DNA of 64,000 nucleotides from contig JAYMGJ010000135.1 of the NCBI GenBank assembly GCA_037178675.1, positions 54,393 through 118,392 on the forward strand, written 5' to 3'. This DNA comes from Scleroderma bovista (Eukaryota; Basidiomycota; Agaricomycetes; Boletales; Sclerodermataceae). A model generated the notes under the pieces. That model made no database searches. It was not told the origin of the DNA and was given only the letters and a program-made list of their open reading frames with translations. Of the stretch, positions 11,921 through 24,333 are shown one piece after another; within the stretch, counting starts at the first letter, position 1; every line of letters starts with the position of its first letter. Position numbers and translations under genes: made by a program.

Positions 11921-11998
11921 GATATATTTCCTTATCGGGTGGAACTCACGACGCGCTCGCAAATATTTGGCTACTGACATTATTTCCGCAAACAGCTG
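11921..11998 (-). repeat. Right terminal inverted repeat
   Basis: Inverted partner of 8447-8514. It carries about 10 extra bases (AAATATTTGG region) that the left repeat lacks, and ends in CCGCAAACAGCTG followed by TA. It begins 28 bp upstream of the transposase start codon at 11893 and so probably contains that gene's promoter. Confidence 0.9.
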
Positions 11999-12679
11999 TA
12001 ATGTCGGCCACAATCCAAGAGAGCGGATACATCCATCTACAGAACTGCTCAAGGGGAATGAACATGATGGTATGGCACTGGGCCTCCGTTTGGAAGCCTC
12101 CCTCGAGCTGCCAGCGCGCCCAAAGCAGCAACCCCCCGCCCCTCCTGAAGTATCTTCAACATAACACCGTCACCATACTGACCCCCTTTTCCCCCTCCAG
12201 GATATGTTCATACCCATTAGACCAAGCCATCCATCATACGCAACCGGAGTGCCCTCCGAGGATACCCAACAAGACTACATACATAGCTGTCCTACAAATA
12301 TACGTTATACATAATACCTTAGTTCCCCAAATACGATACTCTCCTACGGCCTGTGGCACCGCGTCTTAGCACTGTTTGTTTGCTTGCAGCGGTATACAAA
12401 TTTAGAATTCTCTCTCTCTCTCCGTTTGGAAGCGACATGCCGTAAGACATCTTTGCACTCGCTTAGACGCTCGTGAGTCAATGGGATTCCGTCAAGTGCA
12501 AGACGCTGTCAAAACAGCCGTCCACGCTTGTTTTCTTGTGCTGACAGTAGAGTCTGGCCAAGGAAACAAGAACTGTATACAAGGATGTAAATGAACAGAG
12601 CAAGAGACGACATAGAAATTATACAATGTTAAGACCATGGGATCTAAGGAGCACAAGTGCACAAAGAGAGCTTTCTAAT
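11999..12679. other. Former promoter of oxidase paralogue 2 and flank of CBS gene
   Basis: 12001-12035 matches the upstream region of oxidase paralogue 1 at about 6955-6990, so this is the promoter sequence displaced by the transposon. A short CT microsatellite lies near 12410-12422. There is no gene. Confidence 0.6.
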
Positions 12680-13464
12680 TCATACACCTCGTCTAGAAAC
12701 AAAGCTCTGAAGAATGATGAGCTACTTATCTAGCATTATGTAGGGTACTCACTTCCAAATCCTGTGAAGTAGCTACGGCAAGAACAAATTTCCGGTCGTA
12801 ATCTGTGACTTGTTCTTTGCCTCAGTGGACACTGAAATATGGAGGCCACAGAATACACACCTAACGCGAATTCGTTATGGCGGAGAAACTCTGTTAGATC
12901 CGCCAGGGGTGTATCGGATGTGATAAGGGTGTAAGGTTCGCTTGCTCTGCGGTGGAATTTGGTCATATACTTCACAACAGAATCATCCTGACGAGGGCAA
13001 GAATTAAATGTCAACTACGTGCGGAAAACAAGGACGGATAGTGTGGTCCTCGATGCATAACGAAGCGACGTACTGGATTTGCTATCCCTGCTTCCCACTT
13101 CGCCTTTAGAGCAGCCACGTCAACATAACCAAGAAGACGTCGATTGCTGTTGAGCACGCTGCAGGTATTCCATATGTCATTGGTACTAATTCAAGGTGAC
13201 TAGATGGTAAAGCGAGTTACGGGATATAAGAGAAGTCACGGTCATATGCAAGCTCAATCGCGCGAGAGATGGATTCATTCGATGGAAGTGAGAAGGCGGG
13301 CGGCAACTGTAGGTCCTGTACAACGATATGTTGAGTTTCCCGTCAACTCGCTGAAAGCCGACTGGCACCTCTACAACAGCACCCCTGTACTTGTCCATTG
13401 GTGAATGCGATAGCATCGTGGGAGCCAGGGCTGGCATCCGAGAAGCAAGGAGAGTGGATGCCAT
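12680..13464 (-). CDS. Small CBS-domain protein
   Basis: Six exons join in phase (13464-13369, 13315-13221, 13158-13074, 12987-12861, 12808-12753, 12706-12680) to give 161 residues. The sequence has the β-α-β layout of a CBS pair: SISRAIELAYDRDFSYIP, then RRLLGYVDVAALKAKW, then VVKYMTKF, then TLITSDTPLADLTEFL, VTDYDRKFVLAVATSQDLE and a conserved-looking tail SFVSRRGV. CBS pairs bind adenosyl ligands and act as regulatory modules; this one stands alone, so its partner is unknown. The two largest exons alone look like unrelated short frames and the gene only appears after splicing. It is divergent from MLH1 with 130 bp between start codons. Confidence 0.85.
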
Positions 13465-13594
13465 ATAGACACTTGACCGTAGGTTGGTTGTGTTGGACGA
13501 TGGGTAGGATGGGATGGGTGAGATGAAATGAGCCGAGGATGCTGTCGTCGACGCGTGTCATGTGACCTCCCGTGTCATCAAGTCGACAGTCACA
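13465..13594. promoter_or_regulatory. Divergent CBS/MLH1 promoter with an MCB site
   Basis: The 130 bp between the two start codons must drive both genes. ACGCGT at 13551-13556 is the MluI cell-cycle box bound by MBF-type G1/S factors in fungi, about 40 bp upstream of the MLH1 ATG. Several DNA replication and repair genes of yeasts carry this box; regulation here is inference. Confidence 0.5.
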
Positions 13595-16360
13595 ATGAGC
13601 CAAGACACGTCCGCGTCAGATCCCCTTCCTATACGACGACTGCACGAATCATTAATCAATCGCATAGCTGCCGGGGAGGTATTTACATGGTATTGACTAC
13701 CATACTTTCGACTCACAAGTACAGATCATCCACAGGCCGGCATCTGCATTAAAGGAGTTGCTAGAGAACAGTCTGGATGCCCGAGCAACCTCAATAAGAG
13801 TCACCGTTAAAGATGGTGGCATGAAGTTGCTTCAAATCCAAGATAATGGCTGTGGTATCCGTGTAGGTCTTTTCTAACCTTCATTTCGAAATATCGATAG
13901 CTTCTTCGTAGAAAGCTGACCTTCCCATACTCGCCGAGCGATTTACTACATCGAAGATATCCTCTTTCTCTGACCTGTCTCGGATTACCACTTATGGCTT
14001 TCGTGGCGAAGCTTTGGCCTCCATGTCTCATGTTGCCCACTTGTCAGTAGTAACCAAGACAAAATCCGACACCTGCGCTTGGAAGTATGTGTCTTTTGAG
14101 ATATTGCGTGTCTTTCCTCAGCCTTTCTCATAAGGGCATACTATTCGGACGGCCTCTTGGTTCCTCCGAAACCAGGTCTAACACCAGACCCTAAACCTTG
14201 CGCAGGAAACGACGGCACCATCATCACTGTATGTCGTAGTCTCGATTCTCGCGATGTTGTTCCCACAGTTACAGATCGAGGACATGTTCTACAATACCCC
14301 AACCCGTCTATCTTCGTTGCGTAGTCCTTCAGAGGAGTACGCGAGAATTCTTGACGTCATTACAAAGTATGCTGTGCATAATCCAAAAATATCTTTCCTT
14401 TGCAAGAAGGTACAACCCCAGAGCATACTGAATATATTTTAATGTTGACCATTCCCATAGGCTGGCTCACCCAGTCCAGAAATATCGACTTCACCTGTTT
14501 CAGATGTGTCTCAAGGGATCCGGCTGCTATATGGTCATTCGACTGCGAAGGAACTACTTCATGTTGAAATTACTTCCGGGAACGCTAACGATCACATTGA
14601 TGATCCCGAGAGGTGGTCTGCAGAAGCTTATTGCACCAATGCAAATTTCCAAGGGAAGAAGACGATATTGATCTTATTTATTAATCGTTAGTGCACAGGC
14701 TGTTTGGTTTCCGCAGGCTGAGATATCCCAATGGTTCTTCTGCAGATCGTCTTGTGGAGTCATCAGCTATCAAAAGGGCGATAGAGAGCGTGTACAGTGG
14801 TGTCCTACCCAAGGGTGCATTCCCGTTTGTGTACCTGAGGTCGTAGGTCTCCGTCCTTTCGTGGTTCCCCGCTTACTTTTGGACAGTATTGAAATCGATC
14901 CTCGGTCTGTTGATGTCAACGTACACCCCACTAAACGAGAGGTTTTGTTTTTGAACGAGGAGGCCATTATAGAGCGGATATCGGACGCAATTCAGCAAAA
15001 TGTAGTCGGTCAAAGCCAATCGAGGGTATTTGAATACCAAGTATGTCCTCTTGATGTCCTCAACATCTGCTTTTCAAGTTTGTTTCCATAACTCTTTAGA
15101 CTTTACTTCCCGGAGTGTCTGCAAACTCAGCGTCGCGGAAAGGCAAGAAAAGAGAAAGGGAAACTGAAGAGGACGAGATCGAGATCGAGATTGAAGAGCC
15201 TCCCGCAAGTGCAACTCTGGGTAAGACCTGGTGGTCACCCTGGTAGTCAAGGGCTCATCCCCTTTCATTACAAAAAGTCCGTTCACAGCACAAAGTACGG
15301 ACGTCCCTGCAAGACCGCACTCTCGAGTCCATGCTTCCTGTAAGCAATCCGTCACGTTCGGATGGCGATGATCTGTCCAGTAAAGCTGCACGACTCGCAG
15401 ACATCAAAGAGTCTCACTGCGAGTTGACGTCAATCGCGGAACTCAGACAATCCATTGTCAAGAACATTCATCACGGTTTGTACTGTTGCAAAATTTGAAT
15501 GAGTTGCTCAATGCCCGGCTTTCTTAGATTTAACAGACATTGTCAGAAAGCATACATTTGTCGGAATCGTGGATAACACTCGTTGCCTGTCTTTAATCCA
15601 ACATTTAACAAAATTGTACCTTGTCAACCACGCTGCCTTGGCGTGCGTATCTCTATCGCATTGTTCCTCCTAATGTCAAACCAATACTGAAACTACAGGG
15701 AAGAGATGTTTTATCAGCTAGCGCTCATGCAATTTAGTGATTATAGGCGGTTGCGGCTCGATCCTCCTCCATCTTTGCGTACACTCCTCAAGCTGGCAGT
15801 AGATGCAGAAAGTGGTACAGAGCGAAGTGGACTGACCAAGGACGAAATAGTGGACGTAAGTAAAATTGTATAGAAAGTTGGACATGTTACCAACTTCTCC
15901 AGCGCATTTCCAAAACTCTCGTCGACCGGCGAGAGATGCTCAAGGAATATTTTTCACTAGACATTTCCGACTCTGGTAATGTTCTGACTCTCCCCCACTT
16001 GCTGAAAGAGTATACGCCAGATGTCAACAAGTTGCCAACGTTTCTTATGCGACTGGGACCACAGGTTGGTTCGCACCACTCGGAGTGCTATCATTACTTA
16101 TCATATGTATGTGACAGGTAGATTGGAAGTCGGAGACGGAGTGCTTCGAATCTTTCATGCGTGAATTGGCATATTTCTACTCACCCGCCCCCTTGCCCGA
16201 CTGCGGCAATACAACGCAGAAGTCAGTGATCTGGCAGACGGAGCACGTCCTGTTCCAGGCGTTACGGAAATTCCTCGTTGCACCGAAGTCCTTGCTGGAC
16301 AACGATATCATCCAAGTCGCCAACCTCCCTGACCTATACCGCGTCTTCGAGAGATGTTAG
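13595..16360 (+). CDS. MLH1: DNA mismatch repair protein MLH1
   Basis: MutL-homologue ATPase that partners PMS1/MLH3 in mismatch repair and meiosis, in the nucleus. The N-terminal GHKL motifs are all visible: ELLENSLDA (Mg/ATP-binding Glu-Asn), DNGCGI, and [19 protein letters not shown]. Downstream, the transducer motif [12 protein letters not shown] is intact, then an acidic linker ([18 protein letters not shown], about 15150-15210), then the C-terminal dimerisation region. The last residues, YRVFERC, match the conserved C-terminal FERC of MLH1 proteins. About a dozen short introns interrupt the gene (for example about 13679-13725, 14433-14460, 15840-15901 and 16069-16117). It is tail-to-tail with the Tao3 homologue, 109 bp apart. 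Confidence 0.95.
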
Positions 16361-16469
16361 AACATATTCACAGCTTCCTCAGTATTCCAATGGATACACA
16401 GTCATAGGCAGTATCAGGACGCATACGCTACACGTACATTGATCCATGCAACACAAGCAGCAGTACAAA

Positions 16470-19400
16470 TTATTCAAAGCCGTTGGCGGGTGGAGGAACA
16501 CGATGATAAGTAAGTGAATCATACACAAATGCATCTAGTTCAGAGTCCGAACCGCTGTCATCATCGGAGTCCTCGGAGAAGTAGCGTGGGTTGCCTATCT
16601 CGAACGCATCTCCAAACGGAGTGTGAGGGGCGTCATCCGAATCATCAGTTGAACGTGCAATGATAGATGCAACCCTTTCCTCGAGTTGCTGGCTGGGAAG
16701 AACTCGTTGTGGACTACCACTTCTAAAGAATTCACTGAGTTCGTGTAGATCTTGAACAAGAACACCCAAGTCTTCATCCAGAGCATCCGCAAATGAGACA
16801 ATCTCCCCCCGTGATTCCAGCTGGATCAGAGATGGTCGCCAAGCCCCAATGCATGTTTGAGCGACTGCGTAAATGTTATGTCGGTATGCCGTACGTCTGG
16901 TATCGGCATCCGCAATAGACCATCCAGATTCTTCCGGAACACCAAAGATCTCGCCATCTGCGAAAGGATGATCGAGCGACATATGCATGCTCATTCGGAG
17001 AATCTGCTTCGTATTCGGGCTTCCATTTATTTTTGTGGGTTCTTCGAGGACATCCAGTGCCTGCGAAGCCATATCTCCTTCTACAAGTCGCAATAGTGGC
17101 ATGAGGTGTTCGGCGTTGAGGTAATGGAGTGCGTTCCGAGGGTCTCGTTGTTGGAAAAACACCTTCAGTACTTGCATGGTGTGAGTTCGAATCCAGTTTT
17201 CCTTGTTAAGGACTAAGCCAAGAAGTAGTGTCGCAATATCAGACCAGTATGACGCGTAATGTTCGCGAAGACAGGTAACAGACTGCCGGAGAAAGTCATC
17301 CTTGGTTCGGAAACGATTCTTGACGAAAGACGTCATGACACGCGAAATGGAATCACGGCCTTCCTCCTCAGCCAGCTTGCCTATAGAGACACAAAATTCG
17401 TCGAGTGCCAAATCACGAGTATCATTTGGCATGGACCGCAAACACCATGGCAGGGATAGCGCGAAGAGTTCGCACACGCGACGCTCAGATGGCTCCACCA
17501 GTCGTGGATCAGATATTCGAGCCAGCTGCTGTAGAATGGAAAGGGTGTTAGGCATGGTGACTGCTGAGCGCATTCCACCCAATAAGAACGCTTGTAAACT
17601 GCGCAAATCGTCCCAAGATTCCGGTCGTTGCAGGAGTAGAGAGCCTGCTACATCCTGGTCATTGAGATCGACCCGAGTGAGAACTGCTCTCAAGAACTCA
17701 ACAGCTTCCACGAATTCTCTCTGCACTACAGTCATGAGACACGCTGAAGCGCTCCAGAAGATCTTGGGAAGGAGGCCAGGCTCAAAGTTCCCTGCAACAA
17801 CCGCAGCAGTCATCGTTGATATGATCTCTGCATTAAAGGGGTGTAGTTCGTTGTCTTGATCCCCTGCCATAGTGGTGAAACGAACCAAGATATGGCCAAG
17901 CACTACTTGTGTCAACGGGAGCTTCAAAGAGCGGTAGACTTGAAGGCTGCGCATTGCGATGCTACGAATAACGCAGTGGTCCAAGTATTCGATGGCAATT
18001 CTGCCCATGCTTGATGGCAGCTCCGGCATGGAGACCCCGACAACAAGGAGTATTTGAGTTACAACGTATTCCATGCGCGAATTGACTACGTTGTTTGCAT
18101 CCTCGTCTGTCCAGAAGAGAGCATCGCCTTGATCTTCCATTGAATTTATGATGGAGAACAGAGCTGTCTGGTTGGGTGTCCCTGCCGTATCTGCGCCTGG
18201 CGAATGCCTTGGGATACAGGACCTCAAAATTTGGAACAACATACGACGAGCCGCAGCACGCAGCATCGGTACTCGGTGATCAACATGAGAAAGGACAGCC
18301 AAGAGGATAGCTGGTATCTGCTCAGGGTAGCTCCACAGGCGCTCCAAGGCTACTGAACCGATAAACATCATTGCATATTGCGCCGAGCCCAGGAAGGACC
18401 TTGGTTGGTCGTCTGCGAATAACACATCCAAGTCCGACCACAATTCAAGCTCTGCTGGTGTCAGATGTTTAAGCCTGTGATCGAGCGTGGGTAACATCCT
18501 CTCTGGGCCGCAGATACTGCACAATTCTTCGAATATCTGCACACCAACAGAAGATCTCGACAGACATGCAACCACCTCGGACGCGCACTTCAAGAAAGCT
18601 TTTGTAGCCACTTTGGACGATTCATTGACTAAAAATGAGGCAATAGCCCGCCCGCAACGTGGATCCTCGACCAGGCGAGCCCATATTGTAGCAATTTGTT
18701 CTGGCTCCGCTTCGCTGTATCTCTTGGTCAGCGAAAGCAGATGATAGACAGCAAGGCTTCCGTCAGTGGTGAGATACAACGAATTTGGGTCCGGATCCAT
18801 GAGGTTAAGATTTGGCATCCAATGTTCGAGGCTCTGGAGCATGAGGTGAGATACCCTCCCGATGACATTATGGTGTATCCGTAGAAGGAGTGTGGAGACC
18901 TCCGCGAGAATGTTATGTGCTTGCATAGGATGTTCGCCAGCAAAACATTCAGCAATGAGTCGATGGGCTTGCAGGTACACGCTTGGCGCAGGACTGACAA
19001 CCATTGTCTCAAATTCGGCCATGGCCAATACACCAGAGGAACGTTCATGCGTAGCCACCAGGATATCAAGAGCACGTCGTCTGATCGAAAGGTCGCCATG
19101 ACACAGGTTCGCCATGCCCAAGGTCACGACTTGAGCAAAGGTGAAGGGATGACCAGGTGTATTGCTAATGGCATCAGCCGTTACTTCGAAAAATGCCCGG
19201 GTACTCGAGGAGGAGGCAGGACCACAGAGGCTGCGGGCTATGGTATCGCTCAGGAATGTTTGAGCTAGCTGCGGTAAAGTAAGAAGGGCTTTGAGTGCTT
19301 TCCTAGTCAAGGATATGAGAAAAGAAGCATGTATTTCATCAAAACTAACTTAGCGCTCGTCCCCAACTGCACAGAACCAGTCTCGAAGACAGCATGAAGG

Positions 19401-22400
19401 CGATCGATCATTTCTCCTGGATTAGGAGGTCTGGCAAGGTCTTGGAGATGTCGCTCCGTTGGAGACGTCAACTCCACAGCATCCACAAAAAGGCAGGCCT
19501 TATGCTACGCAGTTGAGAGTGATGAGTTTAGGGAAAAGCTTTTGTGTCCACACTCACACAAAGTGCTGCCAACGCACCAATAGTTGCATTGGAGAGTAGC
19601 TTTGTTTCATGTTGAAATCGTTCGCTAGCGTCCGACTCTGCCTCAGGGTCGTTGATGGCAGCAATAGCCGCTCTTTGCATAAGGATTAACCTCTGCTTGG
19701 CAGACTCGCTCTGCGGACCATATTGGCACCATTCTTCTATCAACCGATAAAGTATGAGATGAATGTTGGGAGGGGCGAAACGGTCCGAGTCCGGTAGCGC
19801 TGTCAAAGCTTCAAAAAGACGCTGAACAATTCCACAAAAGTAGCGTCGCAAGCGTTGATGTACATAGTTATCCCGATTCTCCGGCGCTGCGAGGAACGTT
19901 TGGGTGTTTCGGACAAACTTCAAAGCGTGAGAGAGCGCATCTTGTCTGGCTGATAGCTTTTGATGCTGTAAATAGGGTGCAGTAAGGTAGTAGATTCGTG
20001 CAACTGCAGAATGGAGTCTGGCTTGACGGCGGGAGCGACCAGTCCAACCAGACGAACCACCTTTCGGTCTGATTTCGTCATAAAACTGACGGGATGCAAA
20101 AGAGTTAAGATCTTCCAAGAGTTGCGAGTATGCTTCTGGAGGAAAGGCGCTGATGCTCAAAACAGCAGCGTCCCTGAAGGGTGTATAATCTGAGTCCAAG
20201 AACGGTGCCAAGTGTCTGAACAGATTCCGAGAGGTGGACATTCTGTCACGCTCGAACCCCGCGTCTGACGGTGCACGCGAATGCTCGCGTCCGGCATTAA
20301 CCATAGGACGGCCCTCAGCTACTGCAACCGTGGAGGAGAGAATCTTGATCCACACATGCCACTGATCAATCAGATGCATGCTTTCCTTGATCTGTTTGTA
20401 GCCTTCTTTTTCGGATAGGCGCAGGAATTGTGAGCGGGCTGTAGAACCAGATATCCCTGCAAGATGTAACATGGTGGGGTGACAACGGGAGGCAGCCACT
20501 TCTATGATCGCCCGGCATTCGGAGACTAACTTCGTGGCTGACGACTGACAGTAACGCATGAACGACGGGTATATGTAACGCCAGATTTTGCGGTCCTTTT
20601 CATTGTTACTGTCTGCGATGCGCAGAAGAACATCAACCTTTCCTGACTTCTTCCACTGGTACAAGCGATCGAGCTCAGTACGATCCAACAGCTCGTCGAA
20701 GCCCTGCAGGTACGAACTGTCGTTGGCATTGTACTGAAACAGCGCGGAGAATTGGACCATTGATAAGCTTGGGGCCGAGGTCGAAAGGAGGGTGAAAAGT
20801 GGATTCAGCGACTGAACCAATTTAACTCCTGCACAACGGAGAGACGATACTTCATTCGACAAGAGGAAGAGTGTAGCAGCAGCGATCTCGTTGGCTTGCG
20901 TCGCAACCGCCTGTAGCTCGCTTTCTGACAGATCCGATTTTGCTCGTGTCGTCAAAGTAGATATCCAGCTTTCGATTACACTGGTCCAAAGGTTGAGCAA
21001 TCTTGCGCTCTCGAGTGCATTGCGGACACCAGTGGCTTCGCCCTCAGGATTTCTTGGGTAAAATAGGAAGGCTGTAAAGCGTTTTACAACTGCCAATCCT
21101 TGATGAGTGTCTGTCATCAATCTCCGTAGGGCAGTTCCAGCTGCCTCCCCGACCCGTGGTTCCACATGTATAACCCCCCTAACAAGCATGTCTACGACGT
21201 CCGTAATGGAAAGTGATTTGGTATCAAGACAACGTGGCCATGACTGGAAGCAACTCTGTAAGATATTGATCTGAGATGCGAGGTGGCTCGGGTAAGCAAC
21301 TGCGCCTTCCGGATGCCTTCGAATCACTACGTTATGTGGTTCTTCAAAAGAAGAACCGCTACCTGTTGAGGAAAAACGTGCAAGAGCCCACTGTTCATCG
21401 AAGATAGTCATGTAGCCGACACTCTTGAAACAGGAATGCGCGATAGCCGAGATCGCAACACTAAAGCGTTCGCAGAACTCTTGTACGCCGGGTTTAGATA
21501 GTGATGAAGGTGGTAGTCCATCCGACGACGAAGGATAGTCGTCCCATGATGGTAATGCTGAGAAATCAGAGCTCGTAGGCCACACAGGCGTCGGATCCTC
21601 GCGTTCCATGGCATGTAGGGTTAGCAATACTGCCTGCACAGAGATTATAACTCTTTCAGGAACCAACGCCCCTGCGGACTCCTGCAAAAGCTCCAAGCAA
21701 AAATCACGACCAAACTCAAAGGATCGCGAAAGCACAAAATGCACGATACAGATGAATGGTTCGAGGTGTTCTTCGTGAGAGTAAACTAATGCCCGCCCAG
21801 AAGGGAAGAGTTGCTTGAGCAATGAGTCCAGTTTAGCTGTAGTGGTCGAGGAAGGTTCTTGACATCGAAAGAGGTACGTCCAGAGCAAGCGCAGTATTCC
21901 ATTCATCACGGAGATGCGATTCGGCTTGTCCTGGATAATGATTTTTAGTGGTATTCCCATATTTGGTCGCACATATATACCTTGAGTTTTCCAACGCTAT
22001 ACTCAAAACTATTTGACCATGTCTTAAGGAAGAATTGATGTGGAGCGACGCATAAAACTGTCACTGCAAGCGGGTACGCTGCATGCCAATATCGTGGTTT
22101 CCCCACCATTTCCCGAGCCCGAGGATAAATTCTTTCAATCGCTTTTTCCCACACTGGATGATTAACCTCGGCTTGTGCAGTCTATCATATTGTGAGAAAG
22201 CTGTCAAAGAAGCATGTTTCCTTGATTTACCTTCCCAATGGGATGAAGTAGTCGTATAAGAGTTTCTGCAAAAGCGATCTTGAAGCGGAGTCCATGGGCA
22301 TTCTCAAAAGCCCTTGCCAGTGATTCCATGAACTCTGCACCTTCTTCGAAAGCTTCCGGGGGCCAGACCTACGTTGTGGAGTAAGGATGCAAGTTACGAG

Positions 22401-24066
22401 GTCAGTAAGGCGCTCTAAAATGGAGCCGAAATCTACCTTGAGCTGTACATGGCGCATACCCTTCACTAGGTTCTCGAACTTAGTATCCGAGTCTTTGGTA
22501 ATGTGACCACTGGCTACGGGTGCAAGATCATTGAGGAAGCGATCGGTTACACTCCCAAATCTGCCACATGTCAGAGGCAAGCAATGGAAATGAGATGCAC
22601 ATCAACCTTATTCTAGCAAGGCAACCCAGGACAACCGCATATAACTCGACGCACGATCGGTAGTTGGTATTTGCGTTTGCCGTGGGACTCTTGAATTGTT
22701 CAAAGATAGTTTCTTCCAGAGAGTAACCAAGTGTATCACTCAAAGCCTGCGGGGATATAGAAGAAAGGATAGAAACAAGTGCCCTGCACATGATGTAGAC
22801 AGAAGCGAGGGATTTGCGTTCAGCTCTTCTCAACTGAGATGAACCTGCTTTGTTTGCACTTGAAACGTTTCCAATTCCGCGACGCCATCGCATTATTGCG
22901 TCCACTACATTTTTCGCGTGCCGTTGCGCGATGGTGCCCAACGAGCGCAATAGGTCATCAAATTGGGGATCGAGAGACGGTCCGAAATAATGGGTAAGAA
23001 GCGGATCCTTGTCCTGTCACGAAAGTATGAGTAACCGAATATGACTAGCTGTTCACGTGGAGTGAGTACTCACCAGGCTTTCGTTTAGAAATGCATCAAT
23101 TTTTGCCTCAGCAAGCGTTGCAAAGTGTATTAACACAGCATGAAGTGCATAGTCCGATGGGCTCCTTGTCCCAGTCATACCCATCGAGTGGTTGTCATCT
23201 GATACTGCTGGGCTATCGGCTTGGGAAGCCAGTAGTCCATCAGGGACACGGGGAACCGGAGGAGGCGAGGCAGCCGAATGGCCGAATGGAAAAGCTTGAC
23301 TTGATGAATGACTGGTGAATGAATAACCATGGCCATGATCACTCCCATTGTCCGAGTAGTGAAATATAGAACCTGATTGAGAATGATGCGAGCGTGCCTT
23401 CGAGTGGCCACGAGCGCGGGATACAGACCGAAGAGGTCTGGACTCACCAGAGGCAGGAGTTGGTGGTCGATGGTGGGGAGGGCTAGTAGGGTTAGGATGC
23501 TTCGAAGTTGAAGCAATAGAATGTGCCAGAGAAGATGTCGATCTATTGAAAGGGTTCTTCAGGATGGGGTAAGCTTGATGGTGGTCAAAACTTGGAAGGG
23601 GAGGTGCGTCTGCATGGCTTTTTGAGCTGGACTTAAACGCATTTCGAATAGATGCAAAGGACGTTTTCTTGCTGAAGGGAGATGTAGTCGTGACTACTGC
23701 ACTGGTAGTAGAACTCGATATCGCAGTGCTGGACGTGCCAATAGAGGACTGGGAAGAATGGACAAAGGGCTTGCGAGGGGCATGTTCAAAAAAAGAGTCT
23801 TCAGAAGCGAGAGAATCACCTCGAGCGTGTGTGCCAAAGGGTCCTCGCTCAGTTGTAGTTGGGGTAAAGACGGTCGGGGACTCTAACCCAGAGTTCGACG
23901 AGGGTCCAAAGCCAAAGGCCCCACTGCGACCAAATGGTATGGGGGTGGACGGACTGTCGTCCTCGTCGAAGTCTGCAAGACATTAGCGATGGTAAGTGGG
24001 AGTGGATCGCATGCTATTGCGTGTAGACTCACCAGGGATGGTTATTTGTATACCCTCTGAGCCCAT
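16470..24066 (-). CDS. TAO3: Cell morphogenesis protein Tao3/Mor2/PAG1 (Furry family)
   Basis: A giant scaffold, roughly 2,300 residues, in the RAM/MOR pathway, where it links NDR kinases (Cbk1/Orb6) to polarised growth at the cortex. The start at 24066 (MGSEGIQITIP) opens a long Ser/Pro-rich disordered region down to about 23100. Then come the conserved N-terminal helical repeats (22950-22230), a very long central exon (21972-19528) and a long C-terminal exon (19310-16470). Conserved-looking segments include WEKAIERIYPRAREM and PRYWHAAYPLAVTVL. The tail is acidic (DDSDDAP, EDSDDDSGSDSEL) and ends PPPANGFE. Two exons of 814 and 946 codons without introns contrast with the finely split neighbours. 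The family was identified from the domain pattern; exact exon joins near 19310-19528 and 22154-22230 were not checked base by base. Confidence 0.88.
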
Positions 24067-24333
24067 TGTATCGCGTTGAAGCAGGCAAAGACTAGCAGAC
24101 TGCTATGATGTACAGTTTTGAATGTGGAACCAGAAATCATTAACGTCGACCATTATGCGGGTCCAGACAGAGTCCAGACTCGTTCGGTTCACTCTACATG
24201 CATCAAAATCATTAAATACATTTGCTACTAGGTATAGTTGGATAACGCTACAAGTAGGTGATGAAGCTAGCAAGTACTCTCTACCCGGGCAAGGATATGA
24301 GGTGCTGTCAGGAAGCAGATATGCATAGATGTA

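Larger units (their letters stand above)
8447..11998. mobile_element. Complete Tc1/mariner-type DNA transposon with two convergent genes
   Basis: The 3552 bp element is bounded by inverted repeats of about 68 and 78 bp and is flanked by TA on both sides (8445-8446 and 11999-12000), the target of Tc1/mariner/IS630 enzymes. Both ends begin CAGCTGTTTGCGG reading inward. It holds an intact spliced DDE transposase (minus) and an intact spliced second gene (plus) that face each other. Sequence just right of the element (12001 onward) matches the promoter of oxidase paralogue 1, so insertion occurred in the promoter of paralogue 2. Full open frames, intact ends and clean TA borders suggest a recent insertion. 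Confidence 0.9.

Noticed and set aside
11213..12052. 279-codon transposase read straight through
   Set aside because: It starts outside the element and stops in intron 1; the spliced model from 11893 is complete and keeps the catalytic triad.
17302..17859. 185-codon plus frame, Ser/Arg-rich
   Set aside because: Antisense shadow inside the Tao3 coding exon.
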